Part shown: positions 10,853 to 22,476 of the stretch, one piece after another | Numbering within the stretch: position 1 is the first letter of the stretch | Layout: each line of letters starts with the position of its first letter | Assembly: GCA_031002005.1 (NCBI GenBank) | Contig: JARYHS010008074.1 | Coordinates: 12,780,924 to 12,844,923 of the forward strand | Direction: 5' to 3' | Length of the DNA stretch: 64,000 bases | From: Vandiemenella viatica | Taxonomy: Eukaryota > Arthropoda > Insecta > Orthoptera > Morabidae | The notes under the pieces: model-generated | Seen by the model: only the letters and a program-made list of their open reading frames with translations | Told to the model about the DNA's origin: nothing | Database searches by the model: none | Program-made: the position numbers and the translations under genes

Positions 10853-10886
10853 CTGATGAAGACAGCAGAGCTAGCTGCCGAAACGT
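10853..10886 (+). ncRNA. Hammerhead-ribozyme-like core (CTGATGA ... GAAAC)
   Basis: CTGATGA (10853-10859) is followed by a possible stem II (CAGC ... GCTG) and then CGAAAC, the two conserved halves of the hammerhead core. Such motifs are known from Penelope-like and other retroelements in insects. A related but degenerate copy lies at 28000-28034. Stem I and stem III pairing was not convincingly found, so self-cleavage is unproven. Confidence 0.35.
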
Positions 10887-13153
10887 CATGTTTGTACAAC
10901 ACCATCCAGCCTGAGAGGATTATATTGCATCAGTACGCCAGGAAAGTCTCCACTGACACATTCCTGCTCAAATCATTCAGTGTTTTCAGTCTAGTGTAAG
11001 ATGAAAAGCTTGGTGGGTGTTGCACTAAACAGTTCCATCAAAGCTCTTGTGTTGCCTTTGGATAAATAGTTTGTGCTTTGCAGGAATATGGCTGCCACCT
11101 AAATTGAATGAACCCCAACTTAGGAAAGGTAAGTCATCATTAAAAGTCACTATTACTTTTGGAAGTAATAATCACTATATTCTTCAAAAGTTACAAAGTC
11201 ACAAACTTATGGCATCGGAAATATTCACCAAAGAAATTTAATTGCAGGAACAACTAACCCATTCAAGCCAAACCAACCTCAAGGCCGCTAACTGAATTAA
11301 GTCACTTGAGGAATTCTAATTTCACCACACGTTAATCTAAAAGTTCAATATGCCTGCCTGGAAGTAGTTGTTCATAGTCATCTCCCTAGCCTTGCACTCA
11401 GATCGTGCTACAAAGTAGCATGGTCAAGTTCCAACTGATTTTCAAAGACTCCCCAGAGGTGAGCTTGGGGTTGCTATTTATAGAAAGTGTGTAGGAATGC
11501 AATTTTACTTCCTTCTACTGAAACTAGTCCCTACTCAGTGTGGGCAAGTGTAGTCTTCTGCGCTCGATGAATGTGACATCTGATGTCTAGAAATCCCTAA
11601 ATAAATTCTTATCTGTCTGAAACTTTGACAGTAGTTAGATCAGCTTATAAATGTTAAAATCAATCCAAATGAAAATTTTTGTAACTTTAATTGTTTGGCC
11701 GTAAAAAATTATGTTCTGAAATTCCAAAAAATGTTTATAACTTCCTCAGTTTTAAAGCTATGAAGCTGAAATAACCTTTAACTTTCATCTAATTTTCCAC
11801 TATTACGTTTGATACTAAGATACTCTTGTTTACCATTCTCTAACAGGTTGAACCAAAATTATTACCTGAATTTTAATTTTGAAAATGTATATCTTTTAGA
11901 ATGTTTAACTTGCAGCTCTCAAATATACTTTAAACGATTCTACATGGTTTTATTTATAAAAGGTGGAGTTTTGATGTTGATATCTGATTTCCTTGATTTA
12001 TTATGAATTTTGAAAGTTGACACTGTCTCAGTGTGATGAAACAGGAAATAACGGCTCGCTCCAACATTTTCTTGGACTTAAAAATATTTACTTTGTCCCA
12101 TCCTGACCAAAATACTACATGAATCTTAACAAGACTTACTGAAAACTGTATTGGAATGTGCTTTCTTTTAAATATAATTTTTTCAACCCAATTTTAATTA
12201 TATTTTCTATACAGGCTATTTTGATATTTCCCGATGTGGTGAACGTTTTTACAAATCACTTCAAAATCAATCTTTAAACATCAGTGAACCTTTTCAAACT
12301 TTTATGTGTTGCGTAAGGCAAGATTACGCTTCTTTCAGTCTATAAAATAACTTTCTATATTCAAAATTATGACACCTAGAATTTTAAATGTGTAATTGCA
12401 TCTTTAATTATTATAGCTTCCGACTCTTAATGTCTTATAACTCTTTAGTGAAATTTTCAAGCTACATAGTTCCTATCCTCATTTTACTAGTTATAATTCA
12501 AGATTGCTCTAGAAATGAAGGCAATATTTTCTTTTATGAAAAGGTCTGAATCTAATATACTAAATATGTTAATGCTACATTCTGATTCTCTATAACTGTT
12601 TACTATGAAATATGACTAATTATCTAAGTAAATTACTTTAAACTTCATCTGCAATGCTATGTAACCGAACTTGCTGCTCTGTGAACCAATTTTTATATAA
12701 AATTACAAAATTTTATGTTACCTGACACCAGCTGTGTTATATTTTGTGACCACATCCTAAGATCCCGTGCTACTATTAATTCCCATGGTTTAATTTGTTT
12801 CCTTTGCCTTACTGTTTCTTTTGTCTAACAAGTAATTCAGTACCTCAGTGGATTATGAATTACATTAAATGATCATTAAAACTGATAGTAGCAAATGAAA
12901 TATAATTTGAATCATCATAGTTATTTTCTATATATATATTTTTTTTCTGATCAAAAGGTTTCTGTGAATGATTGATATGTAGTCCAAGAAAATTAATTAT
13001 GCATGTTTGTATCTTACTAACATAAAAATGCTATTTTTTGTAATATTTAAGTTGTTGGTTCAAAAAACAAAATCTCAAATATAACTAGATGATATGATTG
13101 CTGTCTCAATAGATATTTGCCATGTGACTGAACCATATATTTTTACTTTCCAG

Positions 13154-13225
13154 CTTTTATGACGGAGTTGAGATTCTTGAAAATGAGGCAAAATACTTTA
13201 TTGATGAATGCTTCAAGATCTTGAG
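13154..13225 (+). CDS. Dynein heavy chain, axonemal type: exon (first seen)
   Basis: This 72-bp exon lies between 'tttccag' and 'gtgagg'. Reading from the second base gives FYDGVEILENEAKYFID followed by ECFKIL and two bases of an Arg codon. The pattern F-x-G-x-x-x-LE-x-EA-x-x-FID-x-x-F-x-x-LR is the DHC_N1 tail region of dynein heavy chains, the force-generating subunits of axonemal dynein. The tail binds intermediate chains and other heavy chains. The exon leaves two bases, and the next exon (20456) supplies the A that completes AGA, so the junction is in phase. The exon before it must also leave two bases; it is not in this window. The paralogue (which DNAH) cannot be fixed by eye. Confidence 0.85.
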
Positions 13226-14935
13226 GTGAGGACTCATCAAAAAAAATGCTTGTAATTATGTAATGAGGTTAAAAATAATTGCATTACTGCCTTTATTTTA
13301 TATATGACTAATTTAAGCATTGTGAGAAGTTGAGCAATATATTCCAAAATTTTAATTAGGAAAGCGTAACTTGTTTCGTGAGACAAAAGTAAAGTTTTGT
13401 TGATATAGATTGTTGTTCTTATTTTCCATATTATGGTTGAAAATGTTGTCTCCATTGCTGCCACAGAATCATAGAAAACCTTATGCCATATTAGAGAATT
13501 GTGCTATTTAATGTTTATGCAGGATTCGTGTCCACACGAGTTAAAAAGGACATTAAACCATCCATCAAGTACATTATTTGATTCTTTCTTTCATTATTGT
13601 TATGTGTTTCAGTTAAACAAAAAATAAAATAGAAAGTAAACAAGCCACTTGTAAGTAGGTGGCGTGCGATGGCACAAAAAACAAGACAAAATCAGTTCTC
13701 AACAGTGATGGAACTGTGCATATTTCAACCTATGCTTTCTACCATGTTTCTAATTACTAGGTGATTGAAGTATTACCTGGAAATAATATTGTGCACTGTG
13801 CTCCTTTTGTTCTTGTAACATTGCCTCCTTCTTGCTTTCAAGTTTCATACTTGATGAGCTTATTTTCCCTATCCTTCTGTAATACCATATTGCCCTCAAG
13901 CATTTTGCATCTTATTATCAACCTATAAAATATTTAAAGAGAAAAGTAAAATGGTAACCTGCATATATAAAACAAAACAATTTATGCTCATTTAACAGCT
14001 ATCAATGTCATCAGAAACAATAATTCATTGCATAGTTTTGAAAGTCATTATGAATTGAAAAAGTAATTGTAAAAAAAAAAAAAATATCAATTACCAAAAC
14101 TGGGAGGCCTATGGGTAAAGAAAATTGTTGCAATATTTGTGTTTGAAGGGAAAAGTTTACTGCCAAGTGTATTTAAAAATGGAAACAATATGTCCACAGA
14201 GATTTAGTATAGGATCATTTGTTCAAAATAAGAAAATCAGTCATTTAATTTAATTATTATTATCTTGAACATAAGCTTTCATGTAATAGAAGCCTATGTA
14301 ATGACGTAAAAATGATTGATGATGACTGGTTGTGATCATTAATAACACTCGTTTGCTGAACACAGGCACTGCATTTATTTCACTGTTTATTCTGTCACAA
14401 TACATAATATGTCGGCACCAGACGCTATTGTTATTGTATTGGACTGTCCACTATATTCAAGATTGCAGGTTTGCACATAGAACAACAGTTTCTTCAGCAC
14501 ATATGTTTAACATTCCTATTCAGTATAACATGGGCAGCACATAACTGAATATCCGTACTCAGCGAACGTATTTTGCATGACCGACCACTCCCCAGCATTT
14601 GTTTTACCGACAACTTTCAGTAGTGTACCCCTGCTACTCCTCTCTCAGCCAATCACAACACTTCTTTTCCTCACGTGATTGCCCTAGCCAACCTGTGTCT
14701 TTGTCCTACAACATCTTTCAGCGATATTCCACTTTGTTTTAGATGATGCGCTCCTCATCTATTTGCATGTGCAAATAAGAAAGGTTCAAAATATCCAAGA
14801 AACATGGGAGAAATTAAAATAATACTGAGGAAAGGAAGTAAGTTGAGAGATTTGTAAAGACAGAAAAAGAGAAGGCTAATCAAGAGATATTCGGTAAAAT
14901 AAAATCTGATACAAAAAAACTGCTGTACATAAGGT
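13226..14935 (+). other. Dynein intron, no gene seen
   Basis: AT-rich intron. Short reading frames here have no recognisable domain. 14340-14740 is more GC-rich and shares a few short landmarks in the same order with 55195-55880 ('tattggac.gtcca', 'tttgtccta'), so it may be part of an old LTR or similar repeat. Confidence 0.5.
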
Positions 14936-14939
14936 ATAA

Positions 14940-15215
14940 AATAAAAGCCTCCGAGGCAATGACAGCACCTGCTGGATGAGTGGTCATGCTTGGACCTGGT
15001 ATTCAGGAGGATGTGAGTTTAAATTTCCATCTGATTATCCTGATTTCAGTTTTCTAAGGTTTCCCAAAATCACTCCAGGATAATCTTTGATGGAGCATTC
15101 AAAAAAAAAAAAAAAAAAAAAAAAAAAAGAAGCTCTCCCGTTCCTTGTAACCAATCCTTTCCTCCGTCTAATGACCTTGATATGACCTTGATATTGATGA
15201 GAGAATTGCTATTGT
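14940..15215 (+). mobile_element. tRNA-derived SINE with internal poly(A)
   Basis: A pol III-like head ('tggatgagtggtcatgc', then 'gtgagtttaaatttcc' as a decayed B box) is followed by the body 'tttctaaggtttccc ... cactccagg', also present in the SINEs at 38535 and 56128. A run of about 28 A at 15101-15128 interrupts it, followed by 'ccttgtaaccaatcctttcc'. Confidence 0.55.
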
Positions 15216-15234
15216 ATCTTGATTTTAATTTGAT

Positions 15235-16020
15235 TTCAATTTCAGTGGACCACACAGGCTTTGGTGGCAATGCAACTTTCTCCACCTACCTGCACCTAAC
15301 CTTTACAAATTGCAACTTTAAACTCTTTCACTGTTTTTGCTAAACTATCCAGTATTTCCCTTGGTAATTTATTCCAATTCCTAACTCCCTAATTCCAACT
15401 CCATTTTACCTGAATTCAATTGCCAGCTTATCATTATGATCATCTCTTCCCCTGTACATTATTACTATTAACCCTTCTTCTAACCTTTGTACATTTATTA
15501 TTGTAATTATAAGCCTTGAACAAATGAAACTCTCTTATCACCTGTGTCACGTCTTCCAATACTCCCAACCGAGCTACTTCAGCATATCAGTTACTAATTG
15601 CTTTCTGCATTAATTTCTGCAAACAAATCAAACTGCTCTCCTTTGTTCCCCCTCCAACTTTGAAATCCATTCCTACCACCTGTCCAATGTGTCCTGCCTA
15701 AAAGTTATGCCAAGATATTTACAGTTAGGATCTTCAAAAACCAATTCCTACCCTAACATATAGTCATTGAAAATCTTTACCTTTTTATCTGTGTACCTAA
15801 TTAGGTGACTCTCCTTGGTGTTTATTTTCATTCCATGCTTCATTACCCAGTTTAATATGCTGTTCAGAATCTTGCAGCTGTTCTCAGTACTCTAATTTTT
15901 TAATCTCTTTGTATAACATTATGTCATCTGCAAAGAAGCTAACTTCTGGCTTCAACTCATCAATTCAATCATTCATTTGAATAAGGAACAGTAATGATCC
16001 CAATATACTCCCATAAATTG
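15235..16020 (-). mobile_element. CR1/L2-like LINE, decayed 3' half
   Basis: On the minus strand it follows the same order as 23755-24720: 3' tail, 'ggtaatttattccaatt', 'cctaccacctgtccaatgtg' and 'atgtcatctgcaaa' (complement of the RT FADD region). Many indels; no ORF remains. It is diverged from the 23.7-kb copy. Confidence 0.65.
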
Positions 16021-16214
16021 CTTGGCAAAAATGAGGAAACAGAGAGACAAAATGTTCAGTGCATTAGGACTTATATGAAGATGTTTCCTGATCACAAGGA
16101 AAGAATATGAAACTTATTCACTCAGCAAGTATTGATCACTTTAATGTAGATATAATCCAATCACTATAGCAAATTGTCACACACTTGATGTACAGAATAA
16201 TAAGAATTAATTGG

Positions 16215-16232
16215 GGGGGGGGGGGGGGGGGA
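16215..16232 (+). repeat. Poly(G) run
   Basis: About 18 consecutive G. Such runs are error-prone in sequencing. Confidence 0.9.
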
Positions 16233-16264
16233 GAACAGGATATTAAAAAATGTTTTAGTTACAG

Positions 16265-16720
16265 AGATGTAACACTTCTGTCCAATGGTCTCAAGATTTA
16301 TGAATCTTATTCAAGAAAAGATAAGGAAACTACTTGAGCCAAATCTGGAAGAATGATATATTTGGAAAGAAATATACCAGTTATATTGACACAGAAAAAG
16401 TGTATGATCACATTTCTCATCACCGCATTTAGGAAGTGTTAATTAAGAAGGGTGTACCAAAAGGCATTGTGAAAAGAGTTAAACAACTGTATCAAAATAC
16501 TGAAAGCCATGCTCAGGTATAAGTGAGTACATCAGGATGGTGTGAAACTGGAAGTGGGGTACAGCAAGGAAGTTGTTTGTTTCCACTATTTTTCATAAAT
16601 ATTATGGATGAATTATCAACTTTATCGAAATGAAACAAAAGAGCATTAATGCTGCTGTTTTCCTAGATGATGATATGATAAAATTAAAAGCAAACAAATC
16701 TGACTTCAATGAGGAATACA
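16265..16720 (+). mobile_element. Decayed RT fragment of another LINE
   Basis: Broken frames give DTEKVYDHISHHRI (compare the RT block D-x-x-KA-FD-x-V), KKGVPKGIVKRVKQLYQ, and GVQQGSCLFPLFFINIMDE (the G-x-RQG-x-x-x-SPLLFN block). Several stops. The family differs from the CR1-like copies and may be the same as 43400-43830. Confidence 0.6.
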
Positions 16721-17034
16721 AATTCTCAGCGGAATGAAGAATATGACATACAATGGTTAGTTAAAACTAATACCTACTATTTTTGAAGTGAAAACTTCTT
16801 CAGGCACATTGGACACTTTTTAAATATCTGTAGCTATAACATATTGCACTTTGATGACAGTGAAAGTATAGATTATACTTGTATGTAGTATATATACCTA
16901 CTGGTGTATGGGCGGCAGCTTGTGTACACATATACACACAAATATATTGTATATACCTGACTGTAAGATATATAAACACTATTAACACATAAACATTTGT
17001 CCTCATTCCTCTTGTACCTATAATATTGTATCTA

Positions 17035-18342
17035 CAGGGTGCGGCAGCATAACTTCCTTTTTTCAAAACTTAATAAAACCCATTGTACGAATCAAAAAAT
17101 TTTTGTTTTTTATAATGTAGGCACATACATAAAGTTTGGTTTTACTTAGTTTTGAAGAACAAATCAGGTATGTGACGTCCCCTATTCTGCACACACTGAA
17201 TAAACCGATTTCTGGTGTTAGTCATGACACCTGACAGCATAGCAGTTGTTATGTTGGCAACTTCTTCCTGGATGTTGCTATTCAAATCTTATAGGGTCTT
17301 CAGACGGTTCACATAAACACGGGATTTCAAAAAAAAAACATAGAAAAAAATCACAAGGGGTCAAATCGGGAAAGCCGGCCACTCCAAATTGCCCCTAACT
17401 GAGATGAGGCACTCTGGGAAGTGCTCCCTCAAAACAACCATCGATGCTCTTGAAGTGTGTGCCGTTACACTGTCTTGTTGGAACCAAGTATCCCCTAAGT
17501 CAAACTCATCAAGCAGTGCGGAAAAAATTCCTCTAACATGTTTACATACCCGTCCAAATTCACTGTCACTGTGACTTCATTTTCCTCAAAGAACCAGGGA
17601 CCAATAATTCCACCTAAGGAAATTGCACCCCTCACTGTGAGTATAGGTGAATGCAAAGGACTATGATGCAATTGTCGAGGATTGGTGTCAGCCCAGTAGC
17701 GCATGTTTTGTTTGTTGACGGATCCACACAAATGAAAATGTGCTTCATCACTACAAAAAACAAACAATAGCGTCCCCAGGGAACGTCTTCCAGAAGAACC
17801 TCACATGCGTTCCCCCGAGAATTGAAGTCACGTTCAGAATGTTCCTGCACAGTTGCCATCTTGTACGGATGGAAATGAAGATTATCATGAAGGATTCTCC
17901 TCACAGAACGATCGGATATTCCAAGGGCAGACGCATGTTTGAGCGCAGAACGCACAACATTGAAGCTCTCATTGCCTCTATGTTCTCAGGTAATCTAATG
18001 GGTCGAGGACCTCCAGTTCTTCGTCTTGTCGCACTTGCAGTTTGTCTGAACGTAGTGACCTACGTAACAATTGATTTCCGGTACGGGGCAGGGGTCAATG
18101 GGGCTAAATTAAAGCAATTCCAAAAAGTGCGCTGGGTTGCGATCACAGAACATCTGCTCGAAAAGTAGGCCTCAACGGCAAACACACCCTCCTCACTGTT
18201 CCAACGCATGGTGGCGACTGAACTCTGTCGGGGCAAACCTTTATAGTCACGCCTCTCGAATGAGACCACTAGCGCTGCACTGCGACATTAACTGACTGAA
18301 TGGCGAAAATTTTAAAAAAGGAAGTTATGCTGCCGCACCCTG
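17035..18342 (-). mobile_element. Tc1/mariner element with perfect 29-bp inverted ends
   Basis: The left end CAGGGTGCGGCAGCATAACT (29 matching bases to the T run) is repeated exactly in reverse complement at the right end. TA flanks both sides (17033-17034, 18343-18344). The element is 1308 bp, full length for the superfamily, and codes on the minus strand. The intact ends suggest recent mobility or upkeep in trans, although the ORF is broken. Confidence 0.9.
17150..18230 (-). pseudogene. Tc1/mariner-type transposase, frameshifted
   Basis: Minus-strand pieces in order: an N-terminal HTH region (18060-18210: FAVEAYFSSRCSVIATQR, then NLAPLTPAPYRKSIVT), a second DNA-binding helix (17860-17955: ALGISDRSVRRILHDNLHFH), and the catalytic core (17495-17767: CSDEAHFHLCGSVNKQN, RYWADTNPRQLHHSPLHS, IGPWFFEENE). 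SDEAHFHL holds the first catalytic Asp. The core spans several frames, so at least two frameshifts are present. The NKQNxRYW pattern is common in insect Tc1/mariner variants; the exact DDxD/E spacing cannot be measured across the frameshifts. Confidence 0.8.
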
Positions 18343-18377
18343 TACGTCACGTGTTTTGACTATCTTGATTTTAATTT

Positions 18378-18660
18378 TTGTAATATATCTGACATTAATC
18401 ATTCAAATTAGATCTTATAAGTACACAGCCATTGGCAATCCCCTTGGGTGAAGTGGTTAAGTGTTGTGCCGTAGAATGGAAAGTTACTAGATTGAATCCA
18501 CAATCAGAGAAACTTTTTTGTAATACATCTGATTTTAATTGTTCGAATTAGATGTTATAAGTTTGCAGCCATTGGAAGTCCCCATGCATGAAGTGGTAAA
18601 GTGCTGTTCTGTAGAATGGAAAGTTAAGGGATCAAATCCACAATTGGATAAATTTTTTTA
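18378..18660 (+). repeat. Tandem dimer of a tRNA-like SINE unit
   Basis: Two units of about 141 bp (18378-18519, 18520-18660) share 'tgtaata(t/c)atctga', 'gcagccattgg' and 'tagaatggaaagtta'. Each has an A-box-like 'gaagtggttaag' or 'gaagtggtaaag' and a B-box-like 'agattgaatcc' or 'ggatcaaatcc' about 40 bases on, as in tRNA-derived SINEs. Two heads in tandem is an unusual arrangement. Confidence 0.55.
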
Positions 18661-19089
18661 AAGTGAAAATATCTTTAGTTGTGTCAGGCAACTTTTAGAT
18701 GGGTAAAATCTAATGAGTCACCAACATGCTAATGTCAAAAGTATATCTGTAGCTATAAGTATGATGTGTTTCACTTATTATATTCGTAGTTTAAAGTTTT
18801 CACTTCTGTTGGCAGTACTCAATTAAAACAATTTTTTTCCCCTTAAATATGTTAGTCAAGTGAAAAATTTAAATTTGGAGCAATTCCTCAAACATTCTTC
18901 TCCAACCCACTGCTGTAGAAGTTTCCTGCATGAACAGGTGGCAGTACTGCATCCACTTGCAAAGTAGCTGACATTGATGTTCATATTAGACAGCATTCTG
19001 TGATTGAATTCTTGAATGTGGAAGGTGAAATGACAATTCATATTCATGAAAGGTTGAATAATATGTACAGTGATTAAAAGTGGATGCCA

Positions 19090-20115
19090 CTGTTAGATGA
19101 TGGGTTTTTTGTTGTAATAAGGCTGTAGGTCAAACACTGTTGCCTAATGAAAAACAGAACAGGAGGCCAGTGACGGCAGTGGCTCCATGCCAACATTCAA
19201 AGAGTTGATGACATCATTTGTGATGACTGCCAGTGACAACAAATGAATTCTATTACATTCTTTCCCTTGGTAATGGCAGTGTGATCACAATTATTCAAGA
19301 GATGAGATACTCAAAAGTGTGTTCACAGTGGGTACCAAGAATGTCAACTGACCAGAATAGAGAGACAAGGAAAACAATAGCCTCTGAACACTAGTAGCAC
19401 TTCCATTTGGAGGGAGAGCAGTTTCTAGAAAAAATTGTGACTGGAGACAAATCATGGGTCAATCAATAGATGGTCAACGGAATGGCATCACATAACCACA
19501 CCAAGAAAGACAAAATTCATAACTGTGTGATCAGCAGTGAAAGTTATGGCAACAGTGTTCTGGGACATAGAGAGTGTGATTATCGTTGATTTTTTTTGGA
19601 GCAGTAATGCACGATAAATTCTGACCAATATGTGAAATGCTTGAAAAAGCATAAGGTAGGTCTTCACCAAGTTTGTCTGACAACAGCTATGGTCAATATA
19701 CTTCTTTTTAATGAAAAATGAAGATCACATACCAGTCAGCACACCACTGAAGAGATTGTGAAAATTGGACGGAAAGACTTACCTCATGCCTCTTATAGTT
19801 CTGACCTAGCACCATCCGACTTCCATCATTATGAGCCAGTAAAAGAAGCTCATTGGGGGATTAACTTTGAAGATGAGGAGGCTGTGAAAATGTCAGTGTA
19901 TCAATAGCTTAGTAAGCAAGACCATGATTTTTACAACACTGGAATACATGCCCTTGTTAAAGGGTGGACCAAAGCTGTGGATATCGATGGAGATTATATT
20001 GAAAAGTGACTAATTAAGCATCAGAGTTGTGGTTTTTTAAGCTATGTAATTGCATTTGAATTTCTTGACAGTTAAAAGGAGGAAATAATAGGAGGCATTA
20101 GTTTTCAACTGACCC
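19090..20115 (+). mobile_element. Decayed mariner element
   Basis: Broken transposase frames read VTGDKSWVNQ (first Asp region), NEK then SHTSQHTTEEIVKI, LPHASYSSDLAPSDFHHYE (third Asp region, about 19800) and HALVKGWTKAVDIDGDYIEK (about 19950-20008), the standard mariner C-terminus. The right end contains 'gcattagttttcaactgacc', resembling mariner inverted ends. The left end was not found. Many stops. Confidence 0.7.
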
Positions 20116-20455
20116 TCAGATTTTTCCTCATTAGAAAATAAGTCCAATAAAATGACCACAAGATACTGAAAGAGAAGTGGTCAAAGTCAGGAGATTGAAG
20201 GATATGCTTGTTCACTATCAACTGTAGTCTGCTGGAGTGAAAACTTAATGATACTGGTGATGATTGTACTATCAATCTGGTTTGTATTTTCAGCCGCAGC
20301 AATACTCACAGTGAAGGTGTGATAAGTCAAGCTGATAGTTTATTATTGCTTTTAAAAATCCTGAGTATATATATTTCAATTTTTCACTGTCTACTTGTAG
20401 CATGATTGTAAGACTTTACTGCAGAATCTATGTTCAACATTTTATGTGTTTTCAG

Positions 20456-20600
20456 ATCATCTGAAGAGGCATTGGAAATGCTTCTTAAGTTCAAACACAT
20501 AGAGACGAGGGAAGCCATACAGGAACAGCTAATGCTAAAATTTGATCATATCATGCAACAGTTTGGTAAAGAAATTTCGGATGTGGAAAACAAATTTACT
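20456..20600 (+). CDS. Dynein heavy chain, axonemal type: exon
   Basis: This exon lies between 'tgttttcag' and 'gtaagt'. The first base completes the Arg codon of the exon at 13154, and then it reads SSEEALEMLLKFKHIETR and continues through LMLKFDHIMQQFGKEISD to ENKFT. R-S-x-EA-LxML-x-KF and the following amphipathic helix (LxxKFDxxxxQF-x-KE) are typical of the DHC_N1 tail. It ends on a complete codon (phase 0), matching the next exon at 23085. A diverged partial copy is at 34108-34207, next to the assembly gap. The intron after it carries the foldback element at 20641. Confidence 0.92.
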
Positions 20601-20640
20601 GTAAGTTGATTTAACGTCTTTAGAAAGTACAGTTTTAAAC

Positions 20641-22198
20641 AAAGGGTCTAGCGGAATAAGACAGTGAAAAGTGCCCCTGGCCCATCACGTTCATGGGGAA
20701 TACCAGTTCATAGATCTTGGTTAGCATAGCCTTCAGACCGATTTTTATTTCAATGCCGCCACTCTGGTGGGCGCAACAGGGGTGAATGTGCCATTGGGGT
20801 CTAAATGCATAACTTGTGAAATCAATGCGGGAAAATTCTGAAAAATATCAGGGATGTGTACATTGCTACAGAAAATATCTAGTATTTTTGTGGAATGTTT
20901 TGGCACATTTTACAATGTTTTATCACATTTTTTTTTTATCGAGTTCCTAGTAAACAAAGTCATTTACTTGAGTGGCAACATTTAGATTTATACTGTAGAA
21001 TCATCCATGGGCACTATATCTACTGTTCAGATTTCAGACCTGTCTGAGTGGTGCAACATAGCGAAAAAAGGTAAACACTGAATTTGATGCCATCGGGTTG
21101 CCTACCACACACCAATTGTATCAGGCTGTTTCATATTTGGCAAAAATGTTAAATGATGGTAACACAATCAATCTCCGCTATTTAAAAGAGAAGGGCAACA
21201 TCACCAAATTCGTAGATCGATCATGCCATATTAACGCCATGACGTACAGATGCTGTATCGATTATTCGCTGAACTCCACAGGTTACATGGGTATCAAGTG
21301 ATACAACTGCGAATGTGCTAATGGTTGCAGAAAGATACGATGCTGTTCTCATGCAGCTGCAGTAATTTATTACCTTTCAAATGCTTGATAATTATCCAAA
21401 ACATTTTGACCATCTCAAGTTCTAAGCAGGTTTTTTGATGACGTTCATGCAAATCCTGTTATAGAAACGGATAGCGACGAAGATTAAACTTTAGGGGGGG
21501 GGGGATATTGTTACGCCATGTGATTTTTGTTTTGAGTGCTTTGCACTACAAAAAGATTTTCTTACCAAGAAATGCTTGAAAAATATATTAAGTTTTTCTT
21601 TTTCGTGGAATATTTAGTAGCTTTTATTAATCCTATAAGCCGCTCCTTCCATTTGACAAACAAACAACTTAGAAATCCACATAATAATATTTCAGCACCC
21701 GTCTCACAACTATAATTATGACGTGCGTACCCACCGTAAGGACCCCTGTGTGGTGGGCAACCCGATGGCATCAAATTAAGTGTTTTACCTTTTTTCGCTA
21801 TGTTGCACCACTCTGACAGGTCTGAAATCTGAACCGTAGATATAGTGCCCATAGATGATTCTACAGTAAAAATCTAAACATTGTCACTCAAGGAACTCGA
21901 TATAAACAAATTGCGATAAAACATTGTAAAATGTGCAGAAAAATTCCACAAAAATACTAGATATTTCCTGTAGCAATGTGCACGTCCCTGATTTTTTTTC
22001 AGAATTTTCCCGCATTGATTTCATGAGATATGCATTTAGGCCCCAGTGGCACATTCACCCCTGTAGTGCCCCCTAGAGTGGCGGCATTGAAATAAAAATC
22101 GGTCCGAAGGCTATGCTAACCAAGATCTATGAACTGGTATTCCCCATGAACGGGATGGGACAGGGGCATTTTCACTGTCTTATTCCGCTAGACCCTTT
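20641..22198 (+). mobile_element. Foldback DNA transposon with about 460-bp inverted arms and SWIM-type transposase remnant
   Basis: Bases 20641-21112 and 21745-22198 are inverted copies of each other, from AAAGGGTCTAGCGGAATAAG at the tip to 'catcgggttgcc' at the inner end. The core between them keeps the 3' part of a transposase-like reading frame. The element sits in the dynein intron 40 bp after the exon. Long inverted repeats with a SWIM zinc finger resemble Mutator-like elements, but no clear 9-bp target duplication was found, so the superfamily is open. A shortened copy is at 34248-34798. Confidence 0.85.
21098..21390 (+). pseudogene. Transposase C-terminal fragment with SWIM-like zinc finger
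   Basis: The frame runs from about 21098 (YQAVSYLAKMLNDGN, then NITKFVDRSCHINAMTYR) through a TGA at 21299-21301 and on in the same frame as YNCECANGCRKIRCCSHAAA VIYYLSNA, ending TGA at about 21388. The pattern C-x-C ... C-x-H is a SWIM zinc finger. The internal TGA falls where related proteins often have Trp. Only the C-terminal 90-100 residues are left, so this is a non-autonomous element. The DDE catalytic part is not present. Confidence 0.65.
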
Positions 22199-22442
22199 TG
22201 CAAAGATAAAGTAGTAATTAATTAATATCTATTAATGAAGTTTAATATGAAATTGTTAAACTGTGATTCTATTTGTGTTGTGTAACATTTCTATTATGTT
22301 CTGTAAATAAAATTTCGTTGGTGTGTAACAAGTGAAAAGGTTTTCAGAATAATGTGGCCATAACACCCAAGAGGTACAACTTGATATAAATTCATTGGAA
22401 CCTGCAATATAATTACATACTTGAGGGCTTAGTATATTTTGA

Positions 22443-22446
<4 letters not shown>

Positions 22447-22474
<28 letters not shown>
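22447..22474 (+). repeat. Poly(T) run
   Basis: About 28 consecutive T in the intron. The partner copy at 35060 has only about 9, so this tract differs in length between the two copies. Confidence 0.85.
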
Positions 22475-22476
<2 letters not shown>

